Positions 10,516-18,342 of a DNA stretch of 64,000 nt are shown in pieces. The stretch is from an uncultured Alphaproteobacteria bacterium (GTDB lineage: Bacteria > Pseudomonadota > Alphaproteobacteria > RF32 > CAG-239). The translations under genes were made by a program, and so were the position numbers. The stretch lies in assembly GCA_934271465.1 (NCBI GenBank), contig CAKQRQ010000009.1, forward strand, positions 1-64,000, read 5' to 3'. Numbering within the stretch: position 1 is the stretch's first letter; each line of letters opens with the position of its first letter. Below the pieces are notes generated by a model that was not told the origin of the DNA, did no database searches, and was given only the letters and a program-made list of their open reading frames with translations.

Positions 10516-10641
10516 ATTTTATTTATGATAAAAAACAATAAGTTAACCCAGTTTTTGGATAACTTTTTAAAAAAGAGTTTATTTTTTTCAATTTTCTGTT
10601 ATAGATAAAGCAGTTTAACCAAAAAGGGAAACTGATAACTT

Positions 10642-11865
10642 TTGATTGACTATACAGACAATTTTGATCTGGATGAGGATTACGAGCCATGCTACACCGA
10701 ACGGCAGCCGCTGTTTTCGGATAAGGAAATTATTATTCGGAGCGGTGGAAAAGCTATGGTTATTCGAATATCGTCGGCTTTTCAAATTTTTGTGCTGTTG
10801 TTCTTTTTTGCGGTTATGGTTTGGTGCGCCTATTCTTATCATATGTATCATAAGTCGGGGCGTATTCTTTTAAACAAAGATCAGGAACTTGTGCAGGCGC
10901 GCGATGCCTATGTCGACCTGATGGGGGATTTTGTCGCCATTCAAAAGAATATTGATGAAGTGCTCAACTCCTCTAAAAGCAAAGATGTTGAACGCTATAA
11001 GCGTCAGGCTTTGCTGGTTGAAGACAAAATCAAACAGCTGACCACTGATAAAGGCTGGGCAGATAATAAGACTATCGCCGACAAAGCCAGTTTTAACGAA
11101 GTTGCTTTACAGCGGGATTTGGCTGCGGCAGAGCGTGATGCCCTGCGCGACCAGCTCAAAGAAATGGAAACGGCTGTTCAAAATATTAAAAAAGCCGAAA
11201 TGGAAGTTTTTAAGAAAGTCGAATCCATCGCCTCTAAAGAAATAAGCAAAATTAAAAGCGCCATTGCCAAGGCGAATTCGTCGCTTAAACAACAAGGGCT
11301 TTACTATAATCCGCTTGCCAACTCAAAGAAAAAAGACTCTAAAGGCGGAACATTTATTCCTGTTTCGGCGATTGACTTGCAGGACAAAGCCATTATTGAA
11401 AAAATCAGCAATATTTATCAGGCTGTCGATGATTTGGAATATTACCGCGAAACGGTTAAATCTGTTCCATTTGGCAAACCTGTTTGGAGTTATTGGGTCA
11501 GCTCAAAATTCGGTGTCAGGAATGATCCGTTCAACCGCCGCGCCACAGGGCACAAAGGCGTTGATTTGGCCGCCCGCAGCGGAAACAAAATCAAAGTTAT
11601 GGCCAGAGGCAAAGTGACGCAGGTCAAATACTCCAATACCGGATACGGCAATTTGGTTGTTGTGGATCACGGCAACGGATTCGTTACCAAATATGCCCAT
11701 ATGTCCAAAATTTATGTTACCAAAGGCGACCAACTTGATATTAACGATGCTGTCGGCGAAGTCGGTTCGACAGGCCGTTCCACCGGGCCGCATTTGCATT
11801 ACGAAATCTTGTATCAAGGGCATCCGGTCGATCCCATGCCCTTTATGCAGGCCAAAATTTCTTAA
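10642..11865 (+). CDS. M23 peptidoglycan endopeptidase, membrane-anchored
   Basis: 407 residues. An acidic cytoplasmic N-terminus is followed by one membrane span (about residues 45-65), a long coiled coil (about 75-200), and a C-terminal LytM/M23 domain. Zinc ligands are in HKGVDLA and HLHYE, with VVDHGNG between them. It should cut peptide cross-links in the periplasm. The proposed start is a TTG at 10642 (AAGGGA upstream, spacing rather long); an ATG at 10756 with GGTGGA six bases upstream is an alternative that would remove the acidic tail. The tail includes an IIIRSGGK element seen in related alphaproteobacterial proteins, which favours the longer form. A bactofilin follows 15 bases later, the classical morphogenesis pair. 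Confidence 0.9.
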   Translation: MIDYTDNFDLDEDYEPCYTERQPLFSDKEIIIRSGGKAMVIRISSAFQIFVLLFFFAVMVWCAYSYHMYHKSGRILLNKDQELVQARDAYVDLMGDFVAIQKNIDEVLNSSKSKDVERYKRQALLVEDKIKQLTTDKGWADNKTIADKASFNEVALQRDLAAAERDALRDQLKEMETAVQNIKKAEMEVFKKVESIASKEISKIKSAIAKANSSLKQQGLYYNPLANSKKKDSKGGTFIPVSAIDLQDKAIIEKISNIYQAVDDLEYYRETVKSVPFGKPVWSYWVSSKFGVRNDPFNRRATGHKGVDLAARSGNKIKVMARGKVTQVKYSNTGYGNLVVVDHGNGFVTKYAHMSKIYVTKGDQLDINDAVGEVGSTGRSTGPHLHYEILYQGHPVDPMPFMQAKIS

Positions 11866-11880
11866 AATATAGGGAAAAAG

Positions 11881-12333
11881 ATGATGAAAAAACTGAAAAG
11901 ACTGCTTTATTTGAAACTCGCCCGCCGCTTGAGCAAGAGCACAACAGGCGCGCCCGTTCCGTCCATTGTCAGCGAAACAACCCGCATCAACGGCGATATT
12001 TTGAGCGACGGCATTGTTCATGTTGATGGACGGGTTGAGGGGGATATTTCCTGCGAGGAACTGATTATCGGGATTAAAGGCTGTGTTGCGGGTTCCGTAA
12101 CGGCCAACAATCTTCAACTTTACGGTATTTTGAAAGGCAAAGCCTTGGTTGACAACTTGTTTGTGGCAAAATCAGCCAAGCTTATCGGCGATGCCGCGCA
12201 TAACACCATTGCCATTGAGCCCGGCGCCTATATTGACGGGCACTGCATCCGTCAGGGCGGCGCTATTCCGGCTGAAGCAGGCAAACCGGATTTGATGCTT
12301 GTAGATAAAAGCAAAAAAATCAAAGCTCAATAG
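11881..12333 (+). CDS. Bactofilin
   Basis: A 150-residue cytoskeletal protein. The bactofilin core (about residues 25-125) shows the beta-helix repeat pattern: ETTRINGDI, DGIVHVDGRVEGDI, GCVAGSVTANN, YGILKGKALVDN, GAYIDGHC. N- and C-terminal tails are short, basic and disordered. Bactofilins polymerise without nucleotide on the inner membrane and place peptidoglycan enzymes; the M23 gene immediately upstream is the expected client. The unit ends in a strong terminator. Confidence 0.93.
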   Translation: MMKKLKRLLYLKLARRLSKSTTGAPVPSIVSETTRINGDILSDGIVHVDGRVEGDISCEELIIGIKGCVAGSVTANNLQLYGILKGKALVDNLFVAKSAKLIGDAAHNTIAIEPGAYIDGHCIRQGGAIPAEAGKPDLMLVDKSKKIKAQ

Positions 12334-12353
12334 ATTGATTTCTATCAAAAATA

Positions 12354-12386
12354 AAAGCCTTGATGTTTTGGCATCAGGGCTTTTTT
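12354..12386 (+). terminator. Terminator of the M23/bactofilin unit
   Basis: A 12-bp stem (AAAGCC TTGATG against CATCAGGGCTTT, one G-U pair) with a six-base loop is followed by six T residues. The stem is flanked by A's, so it can also serve the convergent minus-strand gene. Confidence 0.85.
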
Positions 12387-12400
12387 GTATCGGAAAAGTC

Positions 12401-13057
12401 TCACCCGATTTTAACCCAAGGTGTAATATCCTTGAGGATTTGCGCAATGGCTGCGTCTTCATCAAGCGCCGTGTCTTTGGGATTATTTTTGATGAGCAAT
12501 TCGATATTTGCCTCATTTTTGAGCAAAGACAAAGCCTTGAGCATCCCGACATTGGCGACAGCCTCTTGCGTTGACTTTGGAGTGAGTCTGACAAGGTCTT
12601 CACTTCCTTTGAGGCGGAGAGTCGTTTCGTCTTTAAAATAATCCTGCGTAATCTCAAGCCCCAGATACCCAAGCTCCGTAAATTCGTGATAAATCCGCGC
12701 GGTATCTTCTTTGCACAGGCGCATCACATATTTGACGGCAATCGTCAACGCGACAAAAGGTTTGTATTCGGCCAGAGCCTTTGCCTCATCCGCCACCTTA
12801 AACACAGCGGCATCAATATCGTTGTCTATCCGGCAAGATTCCACAAACAGCGCCAGAGAAAACAGATTGAGCGAAAAATGTTCCTGCGGGATATGCACAA
12901 TCACAATGCGCTCTTTGGCATAGGTCTTTACAAAATTTTGGGCCTCACGCCGATAATCATCAAAGGTCGTCCCGCTGAAAGAGGCCAGCGTATAAACCGG
13001 CCGAGGCTGGTTGAGAAAAGTATCACCGGAGTGTCCGTCAAGAACAGTTTCTATCAT
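12401..13057 (-). CDS. Hypothetical protein
   Basis: A 218-residue soluble protein without signal peptide or membrane span. It is mostly alpha/beta in appearance (RIVIVHIPQEHFSLNLFSLALF, PFVALTIAVKYVM). Base composition matches its neighbours. It converges on the bactofilin unit and shares its terminator. The start has only a weak ribosome site. No family recognised. Confidence 0.6.
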   Translation of the reverse strand: MIETVLDGHSGDTFLNQPRPVYTLASFSGTTFDDYRREAQNFVKTYAKERIVIVHIPQEHFSLNLFSLALFVESCRIDNDIDAAVFKVADEAKALAEYKPFVALTIAVKYVMRLCKEDTARIYHEFTELGYLGLEITQDYFKDETTLRLKGSEDLVRLTPKSTQEAVANVGMLKALSLLKNEANIELLIKNNPKDTALDEDAAIAQILKDITPWVKIG

Positions 13058-13183
13058 TGTGTATCCATATTGAATTATCTGAACAATGGAAGGGAGTATA
13101 TCATCTTTCCCCTTGATTGCAATCTATTTTATCGGGTCATGTTTAAGAAATGGCCAATTACCCACGAATATAGTTAGTAAAAA

Positions 13184-13219
13184 AATAGAGCGTTTAAACC
13201 AACGTTTAAACGCTCTATT
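13184..13219. repeat. 36-bp perfect palindrome, left copy of an inverted pair
   Basis: A 16-bp arm (AATAGAGCGTTTAAAC) with loop CAAC is followed by its exact reverse complement. Read on the minus strand it is followed by a run of seven U residues, so it could terminate transcription running leftward. A second copy in opposite orientation (loop GTTG) lies at 13334-13364. Confidence 0.85.
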
Positions 13220-13333
13220 CATCAAGCAGTCTATCATAAAAATTTCAAAAATCAATAGAATTAAATTATCTTTATTTTTCAATAAATTAAGCAAAATACG
13301 CAAAGTTGAACCCTTTTAAAACCCTGCGCGACC

Positions 13334-13364
13334 AATAGAGCGTTTAAACGTTGGTTTAAACGCT
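13334..13364. repeat. Palindrome, right copy of the inverted pair
   Basis: The first 31 bases equal the reverse complement of the left copy: arm AATAGAGCGTTTAAAC, loop GTTG, then GTTTAAACGCT, after which identity stops. The two copies enclose 114 bp of AT-rich DNA immediately upstream of the Cys-rich surface protein gene. A weak promoter-like pair (TTGCTT, 18 bases, GATAAT) faces leftward inside the enclosed segment. Confidence 0.8.
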
Positions 13365-13397
13365 AGAGTCGGAGTGCCAACCACGGGGTTTTGTCTT

Positions 13398-16052
13398 ATG
13401 AAACAGCTTCTTTTTATCCTTTTTACTTTTTGTGTAATATCAAACACTTACGCACAGATGGATTGTGAATCAATCCCCAGTTGTGCTGAAATGGGCTATA
13501 CGCAAGACTCCTGTGCCGGAGGAAAAGGCGTCAGATGTCCGTTTGATGAGAACAAGTTTTATTGCGCCGGCGTGAAGCAGCTGCCTGATGCGCCGGAGCC
13601 TGTTGTGACGCCTGAAAACTGGACAGCCGAATGCGCTGATAAGATAGCTTATTGCACGGCTTATAATACCGAATGTCAATGCACGGCATGCGAGAGCGGA
13701 TATTTACTTTCTGATGGAGCTTGTGTTCCGGAATGTGATAAGTCGGTCGATATCTGCGCGGCGGAAAACAAGACCTTTAATTCTGCAAATTGCGTTTGCG
13801 AGGCTTGTCCGACAAATTATCAATTCAATTCCGAGACAAAGGCTTGCGAACAAATCGCTTGTGACACAACAAAAGTTGAGCATTGCGCGACTTACAGCAG
13901 TGATTATGAACCTTGTACCTGTCAGGCTTGTGAATTGAACTATCTGCTTGTTGACGGGGTGTGTAAGAAGATATGCACGATTGTTGACAATTGCAAAACT
14001 TATGACAGCGAATATGATCCCTGTAACTGCACAGCTTGTGAAGACGGGTTTAATTTGAAAAACGGTAAGTGTCTTTCGGGTTGTGCGGAAAAGTGCATAG
14101 CGGCTTATCCGATCTTTGCGGGGCAAGATAACACCACAGCAGCTATTGCCGATCTAGGCGAAAATGCCATAGCGGCTTATGTAACAAGACAGTTTTATGT
14201 TGGCGATAAAAACGGCGACTTCGGTCAAGGAAAATGGTATCTGCCTTCAATCGGTGAATTGATGTATACCTATGGAACAGATGTTGCTCAAATAACCGAT
14301 GGTGTAGAATCGAAAAAGAAAAGCTCAGTTGAGGGCGCTAAAGAAAAATTGATAGATGCTGCGCTAACCACACTTTACAATAAAGGAGTTAATGCTTCTT
14401 ATCTCCTTGGGGAAGATATTCATTCTTCTACAGTATTGGGAAAAAAAACATGGTATTATGAATCTGATATAAGTTATACTCATAGAAAAAATGGAAATAC
14501 AAGCAGCGGACGCTTTGTGCGGTGTTTTCTGATCCTCAAAGATTTACCAAATACCGAAAATACATTTCCTAAAATAGGCGACGTTGTCTATACAGATAAA
14601 AGTTTTGGATCAGCTAATGATTACAACAAAACAAAAACCATTGCAGGAATTGTCACAGCTGTTTCAGACACGGGAAAAGACGTGACCATTATGAATGTGA
14701 AGTCTTTAAAATTTTCAGGAAACACAGCTGAAAGCTTTAATCCTGATGATCCTTATACAGCAAGGCCAAATTCAACTCAAAATTTAAATCCCGGCTACAG
14801 GGTGTATTGGAAACCGGATTCTTTATGGGGCTATGCGCCAAAGGTACAAAATATTTCAGAAGATGATTTTGTTACCTATGCCAAAGCCTCAGACAATTGT
14901 CCGTGTCAGCTCTATGAACCGGATTGTAAGCTGAATGCAGCAATCTGCGCGGCACAAAGCAAAACCTTTAATGAAGGATCTTGTGCTTGCGAGGCTTGTC
15001 CTGAAAATCGATATTTCAATTCAGATTATCAAACTTGCGAATGTGTCGACGGCTATACGGAATCCGGCGACGGAAGCACATGCTGTCAAGATATTGAAGG
15101 GTGCGTAAGTTATGACTCGTCTTGCTCCTGCACCGGATGCAATGATACTAGGTTGATGGGGAATGGAGGATGCTATTTGGCTACATTTTGTGATTTTGAA
15201 AATTGCAATGCATACCATTGTGAAAGTTGCCAAGCTTATTTTTGTGAAGATTATAAGACATGCTGGCCGACAAACAATATTTGTAAAGATTGTTCTCCTT
15301 CTATGTCGGGAAGTAGGTTTCGTCCTTGGAAAGGTAGTTTAGATGAGCAAAATAACGCCTGTAAGGACAGATATGCCTCATTTTGGATACAAGGTAAGTA
15401 TGTAAAAAGTTATTGTGTCCCCGGAGCGATTATGTATGATGACTTTAAGTGTTATCCTACAGAGCAAAGTGATAAGACGCCCATAGGGGTTGCGGCATAT
15501 GTTTCTGAAGATAAAGTTTTAGTTCTGGCCTTAGATGATTCCGATGAAAAAGAACTCCTCTCAGGAACAGCCAGCGTGTATAAAAAGTGTTCTTCTAATA
15601 ATGGAAAAGAGCAAACAGAATGTCTTGTCGCTAACGGTATAGAAGAGTATTCTGCGCCGGCCTATTGCAATTCTTATGGAGTGACGGAAGCTGACAAGGG
15701 AAAATGGTTTTTGCCGACAGCTCGTGAATTTGGAACAATTTATGAGCATTATTTGACTAAAACGCTTGCCGGATATACATCGTCTACGATTGCTAGTTAT
15801 ACATATAAAGGACAATTTTGCTTTACAGTTCAAACATTGCATAAATACAATGATCCCTCATCAGATATTCTTGAGTATGTCAATTCAAAGTTTTTAGACA
15901 GGAACTTCTGGACTTCAACTTACGGGGATTATCAGGTTACGTTGACAATGGGATATACGGCCAGCCCAATATCATATAAGCGCGTTCAAAACGGCGAAAG
16001 TGGGCTTGTCCGTTGCGTGTTGGCGGTGCCGTTTGAAGATACTGCTTTATGA
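13398..16052 (+). CDS. Large Cys-rich secreted protein with DUF1566-like domains
   Basis: 884 residues with a Sec signal peptide (cut after TYAQ, about residue 17). Four to five Cys-rich repeats of about 40 residues follow (pattern CxCxACxxGYLLxDGxC, growth-factor-receptor-like), then a DUF1566-like module (about 230-380: GKWYLPSIGEL ending in SGRFVRC), a linker, further Cys-rich repeats (about 510-640) and a second DUF1566-like module (about 705-880: GKWFLPTAREF, NFWTSTYGDY, GLVRCVLAV). It is probably exported, disulfide-rich and exposed on the surface, perhaps in adhesion. The ATG at 13398 is chosen because the signal peptide starts there. The function is not known; modular repeats suggest recombination-driven evolution. 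Confidence 0.8.
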   Translation: MKQLLFILFTFCVISNTYAQMDCESIPSCAEMGYTQDSCAGGKGVRCPFDENKFYCAGVKQLPDAPEPVVTPENWTAECADKIAYCTAYNTECQCTACESGYLLSDGACVPECDKSVDICAAENKTFNSANCVCEACPTNYQFNSETKACEQIACDTTKVEHCATYSSDYEPCTCQACELNYLLVDGVCKKICTIVDNCKTYDSEYDPCNCTACEDGFNLKNGKCLSGCAEKCIAAYPIFAGQDNTTAAIADLGENAIAAYVTRQFYVGDKNGDFGQGKWYLPSIGELMYTYGTDVAQITDGVESKKKSSVEGAKEKLIDAALTTLYNKGVNASYLLGEDIHSSTVLGKKTWYYESDISYTHRKNGNTSSGRFVRCFLILKDLPNTENTFPKIGDVVYTDKSFGSANDYNKTKTIAGIVTAVSDTGKDVTIMNVKSLKFSGNTAESFNPDDPYTARPNSTQNLNPGYRVYWKPDSLWGYAPKVQNISEDDFVTYAKASDNCPCQLYEPDCKLNAAICAAQSKTFNEGSCACEACPENRYFNSDYQTCECVDGYTESGDGSTCCQDIEGCVSYDSSCSCTGCNDTRLMGNGGCYLATFCDFENCNAYHCESCQAYFCEDYKTCWPTNNICKDCSPSMSGSRFRPWKGSLDEQNNACKDRYASFWIQGKYVKSYCVPGAIMYDDFKCYPTEQSDKTPIGVAAYVSEDKVLVLALDDSDEKELLSGTASVYKKCSSNNGKEQTECLVANGIEEYSAPAYCNSYGVTEADKGKWFLPTAREFGTIYEHYLTKTLAGYTSSTIASYTYKGQFCFTVQTLHKYNDPSSDILEYVNSKFLDRNFWTSTYGDYQVTLTMGYTASPISYKRVQNGESGLVRCVLAVPFEDTAL

Positions 16053-16093
16053 TGAATTATAATAATTTACTTCAAAACCTGACGTTCTAAAAT

Positions 16094-16110
16094 TGGCACA
16101 AAAATTGCAT
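16094..16110 (+). promoter_or_regulatory. Sigma-54 promoter of the hook gene
   Basis: TGGCAC (16094-16099), five A's and TTGCAT (16105-16110) match the -24/-12 consensus exactly, including the GG and GC doublets ten bases apart. It lies about 40 bases upstream of the flgE-like start. In Caulobacter-type systems, hook-class genes use sigma-54 with FlbD. Confidence 0.88.
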
Positions 16111-16150
16111 ATATTCTTGCGAGCTCATTTAAATAACGAGGATATGTATT

Positions 16151-17362
16151 ATGACAATAGCCAGCTTTATTCCTTCTGTTACCGGCATGAACGCCATGTC
16201 GCAGGCGCAGCAGAGCGTCTCGGAAAATATTGCCAACATGCGCACCACCGGCTATAAGCAAAACGAAACTCTGTTCCAGACATTACTGGGCTCGTCGGGG
16301 CGCAGCGTCGGCTCCAAGAGCGGATTATCGTCGTCTCGGGTGTCTATCACGGGCGTCAACGCCTACAACCGCACCAATGTCGATATTGAAGGCCCTGTGC
16401 AGGCAACGGGCAACAAGCTTGACGTGGCCATCAGCGGCAACAGCAATGCCTTTTTTACCCTGAGCGATGGCTATGGCAATATCTATTATTCGCGCGCCGG
16501 CGATTTTCAAAAATTGACGCAAAACGGCCTGCCCTATCTGGTGTCTTCCGGCGGGTTGTATGTGCAGGGGTTCAAGTCGGTTGACGGCGGCGACACCTTC
16601 AGTTCGGCCGCGTCCGATATTGTGGTTGAGGCTCCCCTGACCATCAAACAGCAGGAAACAACCGCTGCCTCGATTATAGCCAACGTGCCGGCAAAAGATG
16701 TCGACAGCGCGGTTTACAGCGTCCGGATTTATTCCGATAACTACGACGGCGCCAATTTGAATATGGTTCTCAAGCGGATTGAGGGACGGCAAAATTCGTG
16801 GGCTCTGTCGTTTGAGCTGGAGGACGGAACGGCTGTTTCGCCTGAAACGGAAGTGATTTTTGATACCAACGGCAAAATCAAAACCCCCGAGAAAACAACT
16901 GTTGCCATTACCTGGGACGATGGCTCGACAAGCTCTGTCGCACTAGACCTTTCCGGAATGACCCAATACGGCAACAGCTCCGAAATTACCAAAATCCAGC
17001 AAAACGGATTCCCCTCGGGCGAGATGACCAATATGGCCTTTGATGATAACGGCATTTTGCGCGCGCATTACAGCAACGGCAGCAACGTGACCATTGCCAA
17101 ATTGGCCGTATCGGGCTTTACCGCGCCGGAAAACCTGACCCCTTACAACAACACGTTGTTTGAGTCCAACGGCGAAACAGGCAACACCTTTTTTGTGAAC
17201 ACGGACGAGCTGATTGTGCCGGAATCTTTGGAAGGGTCGTCGGTCGATTTGGCTAAAGAATTTTCGCAAATGATTGTTGTTCAGCGTGCCTACACGCTCA
17301 ATTCCCGCAGTTTTACCGTCAATGACGAAATGCTGTCGACTCTGGTTGATTTGAAGAGCTAA
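16151..17362 (+). CDS. flgE: Flagellar hook protein FlgE-like
   Basis: 403 residues, typical for FlgE. The N-terminal rod/hook signature (NIANMRTTGYK, family form NIANxxTTGYK) and a C-terminal helix (VDLAKEFSQMIVVQRAYTLNSRSFTVNDEML) are both present. The middle holds the hook domain. The protein would be exported by the flagellar type III system and polymerise into the hook. A consensus sigma-54 promoter precedes it. No hook cap (flgD), fliK or basal-body genes adjoin it, so flagellar genes are scattered in this genome. FlgF/FlgG are shorter (about 240-260), which favours FlgE. Confidence 0.85.
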   Translation: MTIASFIPSVTGMNAMSQAQQSVSENIANMRTTGYKQNETLFQTLLGSSGRSVGSKSGLSSSRVSITGVNAYNRTNVDIEGPVQATGNKLDVAISGNSNAFFTLSDGYGNIYYSRAGDFQKLTQNGLPYLVSSGGLYVQGFKSVDGGDTFSSAASDIVVEAPLTIKQQETTAASIIANVPAKDVDSAVYSVRIYSDNYDGANLNMVLKRIEGRQNSWALSFELEDGTAVSPETEVIFDTNGKIKTPEKTTVAITWDDGSTSSVALDLSGMTQYGNSSEITKIQQNGFPSGEMTNMAFDDNGILRAHYSNGSNVTIAKLAVSGFTAPENLTPYNNTLFESNGETGNTFFVNTDELIVPESLEGSSVDLAKEFSQMIVVQRAYTLNSRSFTVNDEMLSTLVDLKS

Positions 17363-17367
17363 CCCCG

Positions 17368-17799
17368 ATGCGCTTGATTGTGAACTTGTTTTGGAAAGTA
17401 TGGCGCTTTTGGTTCGCCCTGCCCGATAAAGTCCGGTTCGTCCTTGTGGGCGGTTTTAACGCAACGGTGCAATATGCGTTATATGTGCTTATTCTGCTGA
17501 TTTGGGGCGAAAGCATCTATCAAACGGCGCTTGTGGCTTCTTGGATATTGTCGACATTTTCATCTTTTGCCACACAAAAAGTTTTCGTCTTCTGCACAAA
17601 GGGAAATTTATCGGTTTGGATTAGAGAATATATTAAATGTCTGGGCGTGTGGGTGGTGTCATACGGCATCAACGCCGGACTGTTGGGACTGTTTGTGCAG
17701 ATTTGCGGCATCAATGCCTATGCGGCGCAGATTTTGGCCATTGCCTGCACAACAGTATCAAGCTATCTGCTGTTCAAATATTTTGCGTTTAAACACTAA
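17368..17799 (+). CDS. GtrA-like membrane protein
   Basis: 143 residues with four membrane helices (about 25-45, 52-70, 88-108, 113-135) and the GtrA family pattern FVLVGGFNATVQYALYVLI and ATQKVFVF. GtrA proteins are linked to flipping or handling of undecaprenyl-phosphate sugars for polysaccharide modification. It follows the hook gene by five bases and may be read from the same sigma-54 promoter. A perfect terminator follows. No glycosyltransferase partner is adjacent. Confidence 0.82.
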   Translation: MRLIVNLFWKVWRFWFALPDKVRFVLVGGFNATVQYALYVLILLIWGESIYQTALVASWILSTFSSFATQKVFVFCTKGNLSVWIREYIKCLGVWVVSYGINAGLLGLFVQICGINAYAAQILAIACTTVSSYLLFKYFAFKH

Positions 17800-17800
17800 A

Positions 17801-17828
17801 AAAAGCCTTCCGGTAAAGGAAGGCTTTT
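17801..17828. terminator. Bidirectional terminator
   Basis: AAAAGCCTTCC and GGAAGGCTTTT form an 11-bp perfect stem around GGTAAA, flanked by A's and T's, between the convergent gtrA-like and DUF2934 genes. Confidence 0.9.
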
Positions 17829-17846
17829 TGATGTAACCTCAAAGGA

Positions 17847-18218
17847 TTATTTTGATTTTTTGGTTGCTTTTTTAGCAACAGTTTTCTTTACGGCAGTTGT
17901 TTTCAAAGAAGACGCTTTCAAAGAAATGCTTTTCAAGGAAGTTTTCTTGGAAGAAGTTGTCTTCAAAGAAGAAGCCGGTTTCAAAATAATCGACTTAACA
18001 TTGTGGAAAGAAGAAACTTTTGCGGTTGTCTTTTTGGGCATCAAAACCTTAACCGATGAAGAAATCTTTTTCGGAGCTTTCAACTTCAAAGCGGCCTGAG
18101 CAGACAGTTGATTGATAGCGGCGTCCCAATCGCTCAAGCTGGAGTTTGACGGACAACCGTTGTTCTTCCAGATAAAATAAGCAGCTTCACGAATAGCATC
18201 TTCATTAAAATTATACAT
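17847..18218 (-). CDS. DUF2934 protein with Lys/Ser/Thr-rich histone-like tail
   Basis: 123 residues. The N-terminus (residues 7-40: IREAAYFIWKNNGCPSNSSL, then DWDAAINQL) fits DUF2934, a short helical motif of unknown role. From about residue 47 it is almost entirely Lys, Ser, Thr and Ala in imperfect repeats (KKTSLKS, KASSLKTT, KKTVAKKA), like the C-terminal tail of histone H1. DNA or RNA binding is an inference from charge. A ribosome site (AGGAG) precedes the ATG. Confidence 0.75.
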   Translation of the reverse strand: MYNFNEDAIREAAYFIWKNNGCPSNSSLSDWDAAINQLSAQAALKLKAPKKISSSVKVLMPKKTTAKVSSFHNVKSIILKPASSLKTTSSKKTSLKSISLKASSLKTTAVKKTVAKKATKKSK

Positions 18219-18342
18219 CTTTTGTTTCTCCTAAAAAAATTTAATTAACGTTCTGTGAGAATGGTTTATAAGGATAAAAAGTTAAAAAACAGTTTATCTT
18301 TTTGAAAAAATGAAAAATTTTTGCCGTTCAAAGGGACAATTT

